Shown one piece after another: positions 5,086 to 7,115 of a stretch of DNA of 7,115 bases (position 1 is the first letter of the stretch; every line of letters starts with the position of its first letter). Location: NCBI GenBank assembly GCA_030614645.1, contig JAUWTR010000081.1:1-7115 (forward strand). The letters are read 5' to 3'. The notes under the pieces were generated by a model, which made no database searches, had not been told where the DNA came from, and saw only the letters and a list, made by a program, of their open reading frames with translations. The stretch comes from Candidatus Aminicenantota bacterium (GTDB lineage: Bacteria; Acidobacteriota; Aminicenantia; Aminicenantales; Aminicenantaceae). The translations under genes were made by a program, and so were the position numbers.

Positions 5086-5551
5086 GATAATCCGGATAAG
5101 TCCAGGGGAGTATTTTTACAGCTTTTTTTCCAAATAAAAATTCCAAATGTCCATAGATTCCTTTTTGCATAGGAATTCTATGAGCAAAATCTTTAACAGT
5201 TGCCATTATTAAAGCAGAAGCACTCAGGATCCCGGGGTCAATGTTAACCACCCTTTTTTTTGCATTTATTTCCAGGGCTATTTCCTCTTCTAGTAAATTT
5301 GTCTTTAGTTTAATCTCACTCAATTTATCTGGAGGATAAAGACTTAAGCAGCTGATAAATTTTCGTTTTAATGCCCCATCCATCTGTTTTTTGTAATAAT
5401 CAGTATAGTCAAAAGAAAAAAAATGACTTTCAGTGTCCAAGGGCCCATATAATTGGATCAACAGCTCCTGGGTTCTCTTAAAAACTAAATCCTGGGAAGC
5501 AATTAAGCCGAAAATCAATTTTACAGGGGAAAAAGGTTTTGCTTTTGCCAT
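5063..5551 (-). CDS. DUF4416 family protein
   Basis: This 162-residue soluble protein has no known activity. The conserved wording of the DUF4416 family is present throughout: SPVKLIFGLIAS (8-19), FDYTDYYKKQM (47-57), LKRKFISCLSL (61-71), IKLKTNLLEEE (80-90), RVVNIDPGILS (100-110), TVKDFAHRI (118-126) and WTYPDYRS (150-157). The many conserved Asp, Tyr, Lys and Asn residues suggest an enzyme or a ligand-binding protein, but I cannot name a reaction. There is no signal peptide or membrane segment, and the length is about that of the family. It is the last gene of the serA-nifS run, starting 28 bp after the nifS stop. A TGGCATAAT extended -10-like sequence lies 12 bp before the ATG, so it may also have its own promoter. 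The start lacks a Shine-Dalgarno sequence; MAKAKPFSPVKL begins just before the first conserved block, which supports it. Confidence 0.88.
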   Translation of the reverse strand: MAKAKPFSPVKLIFGLIASQDLVFKRTQELLIQLYGPLDTESHFFSFDYTDYYKKQMDGALKRKFISCLSLYPPDKLSEIKLKTNLLEEEIALEINAKKRVVNIDPGILSASALIMATVKDFAHRIPMQKGIYGHLEFLFGKKAVKILPWTYPDYRSLEYHD

Positions 5552-5579
5552 AGCTAAAAAATCATTATGCCAACTGATT

Positions 5580-6722
5580 TTAGAGTCCGGAAATGTTTCT
5601 TAATTTTTCAATTATTTCCGGGAGTTCACTTAGAACTCTGCTTACATCTCCATCATTGTTAAAACGGCCGAGAGATAAACGAAGAGTAGAGCGGGCGACT
5701 TCAGGTTTTAGACCGATCGAGCTGAGAACATGAGACACATCTTCAGAGTCTTCACTGCAGGCTGAACCAGTAGATACATAGATCTCTTTACTAGCTAACG
5801 CAAGCAGAATGGCTTCAGCTTCCATGCCGGTAAAAGAAAAACTCAGGGTCGATTTAACTCGATTCTTTTCAGGTCCGTTAAAGATGACCCTGGGGATCCG
5901 TTCTTCTATGCCTTTTTTTAAACGGTCTGCAAGTTTATTAATTCGTTTCAAATCTTTATCCCCTTTAGTTTGAAAAATTCGCACAGCTTCACCTAAGGCA
6001 ATGATGCCGGCTGTATTTTCCGTTCCAGCTCTCAGGTTCCTTTCCTGCTGGCCTCCGCATATCAGAGGGAGTATTTTTGTTCCTTTGCGTATATAGAGAG
6101 CACCTATTCCTTTACGACCATAGATCTTATGTGCTGAGATAGATAAAAGGTCTACTCCCAATTTATTAACATTACAGGGGATTTTTCCAAAAGCCTGGAC
6201 AGCATCTGTATGGACAAGAACTTCTTTTTCCTTAGCTATTTTTACGACTTCTTTTATTGGTTCAATAGAGCCTAATTCATTATTGGAGTACATGACAGAG
6301 ATCAAAGCTGTTTTTGGGGATATTGCTTTTTTAAGGAATTCAAGATCGACATTTCCGTAATGGTCAACCGGGATAAATGTGATTTTCTTCCCCTTTTTTT
6401 CCAGGTAAGAAGCGGTTTCTATAACTGCAGGATGTTCTATCGAAGACGTGATAAATTCATTTTTTTCAGGGAAAGCATTCATTATTCCCTGGATCGCAAA
6501 ATTATCAGATTCAGTTCCGGATCCGGTAAAAATAATTTCACTTCGCATGGCTCCCAGGGCATCAGCAACAGTTTCTCTGGCCTCAGTGATTAATTTTTTG
6601 ACCTCTCTCCCGATCGGGTACAAAGAGGAGGGATTTCCAAAATGTTCCCTTAAAAACCATGACATTTTTTCAGAAACAGCAGGGTCTATAGGAGTGGTGG
6701 CATTATTATCAAGATAGACCAT
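5580..6722 (-). CDS. nifS: cysteine desulfurase, NifS/IscS type
   Basis: This PLP enzyme converts cysteine to alanine and passes the sulfur as a persulfide to iron-sulfur cluster or thiolation systems in the cytoplasm. It is 380 residues, a normal length for group I desulfurases. Visible landmarks are YLDNNATTPIDP (3-14), GNPSSLY (29-35), the PLP-stacking histidine in EHPAV (H97), the cofactor-binding HTDAVQAFGK (171-180, D173 and Q176), the Schiff-base lysine in SISAHKIYGRKG (K199), RAGTEN (231-236) and the active-site cysteine in STGSACS (C322). The short loop around C322 followed by SHVL matches NifS-like enzymes. I cannot tell NifS, IscS and tRNA-thiolation paralogues apart from sequence alone. 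It starts 8 bp after the serA stop, so coupling is likely. No IscU/NifU scaffold gene is in the window. Confidence 0.95.
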   Translation of the reverse strand: MVYLDNNATTPIDPAVSEKMSWFLREHFGNPSSLYPIGREVKKLITEARETVADALGAMRSEIIFTGSGTESDNFAIQGIMNAFPEKNEFITSSIEHPAVIETASYLEKKGKKITFIPVDHYGNVDLEFLKKAISPKTALISVMYSNNELGSIEPIKEVVKIAKEKEVLVHTDAVQAFGKIPCNVNKLGVDLLSISAHKIYGRKGIGALYIRKGTKILPLICGGQQERNLRAGTENTAGIIALGEAVRIFQTKGDKDLKRINKLADRLKKGIEERIPRVIFNGPEKNRVKSTLSFSFTGMEAEAILLALASKEIYVSTGSACSEDSEDVSHVLSSIGLKPEVARSTLRLSLGRFNNDGDVSRVLSELPEIIEKLRNISGL

Positions 6723-6730
6723 TTATCAGC

Positions 6731-7115
6731 TCAGAAAAACTTTTTCTTTAATGCTTGGATCACTTCAAGCCCAGCTCGTTTCTGACCTTCTTTGGCTGCA
6801 GCACCTATATGGGGCATGGCAATAACATTAGGGTGATCGATAAGTGGAAAATTATCAGTTGGTTCTTTTTCATAAACATCGATTCCTGCAGCGCGTACTT
6901 TACCTGATTCGAGTGCTCTGAGCAGAGCGGCTTCATGAACCACTCCTCCGCGAGCTGCGTTGATAATGATCACTCCATCTTTCATCTGCTTAAAAGCATC
7001 GTCACTTATCATGTGTTTCGTTTTTTCAGTAAGAGGAAGGTGCAGGGAGATCATATCGGCTTGAGTGAAGAGGTCTTCAAGGGAAACTTGGTTAATATCC
7101 AGATCAGTTTTAATA
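6731..7115 (-). CDS. serA: D-3-phosphoglycerate dehydrogenase-like 2-hydroxyacid dehydrogenase (C-terminal part, runs off the right edge)
   Basis: The last 127 codons are visible; the frame stays open to the window edge, so the gene begins outside. It belongs to the NAD-dependent D-isomer 2-hydroxyacid dehydrogenases. The sequence shows VSLEDLFTQADMISLHLPLT in the nucleotide-binding domain, the substrate-binding arginine in INAARGGVV, the catalytic-pair glutamate in IDVYEKEP and the catalytic histidine in MPHIGAAA. The wording (HLPLTEKTKHMI, GKVRAAGIDVYEKEP) fits phosphoglycerate dehydrogenase, the first step of serine synthesis. The protein stops soon after the catalytic domain, with no ACT domain, so it is the short form. 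Glyoxylate or another hydroxyacid reductase cannot be excluded. It is directly followed by nifS, which suggests a serine-cysteine-sulfur theme. Confidence 0.85.
   Translation of the reverse strand, partial: IKTDLDINQVSLEDLFTQADMISLHLPLTEKTKHMISDDAFKQMKDGVIIINAARGGVVHEAALLRALESGKVRAAGIDVYEKEPTDNFPLIDHPNVIAMPHIGAAAKEGQKRAGLEVIQALKKKFF

Noticed and set aside
4912..5172. Plus-strand open frame of 86 codons after the corrinoid gene
   Set aside because: It starts inside repeat copy B and runs antisense over the end of the well-supported DUF4416 gene; there are no recognisable motifs.

Overview
The window reads as chromosomal DNA from an AT-rich, probably anaerobic bacterium. The genes are ordinary bacterial housekeeping types: RimO, PgpA, CinA, NifS-type desulfurase, PGDH and DUF4416. 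A cobalamin-binding methyl-carrier protein suggests anaerobic one-carbon metabolism. Shine-Dalgarno sequences are weak or absent at nearly every start. I suspect an uncultured lineage (Omnitrophota-like or similar), but that is a low-confidence guess from gene content and repeat style, not something the sequence proves.

Layout from right to left on the minus strand: (i) serA (partial, at the right edge), nifS and a DUF4416 gene form a tight run, 7115 to 5063. (ii) A plus-strand island at 3969-5014 holds one corrinoid-protein gene between two inverted copies of a 151-bp structured repeat. (iii) asnS, rimO and pgpA follow from 3858 to 727. rimO and pgpA overlap by 4 bp. (iv) A 346-bp non-coding spacer holds a 193-bp palindromic element (397-589), a degenerate simple-sequence stretch and a short motif that recurs beside the first 151-bp repeat. 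(v) The 5' part of cinA runs off the left edge (380 to 1).

rimO-pgpA-cinA resembles the widespread rimO/pgsA/pgpA/cinA/recA neighbourhood, so recA may lie beyond the left edge (inference). serA and nifS suggest a serine/cysteine/sulfur-transfer theme.

The most unusual content is the 151-bp repeat. The two copies are equal in length, gap-free and about 91% identical by hand count (14 substitutions). Most substitutions preserve a branched fold, including two compensatory base-pair changes in the terminal stem. The pair encloses a lone corrinoid gene whose stop codon abuts the second copy, so it looks like a composite, possibly mobile, unit or a pair of structured RNA/ssDNA elements.
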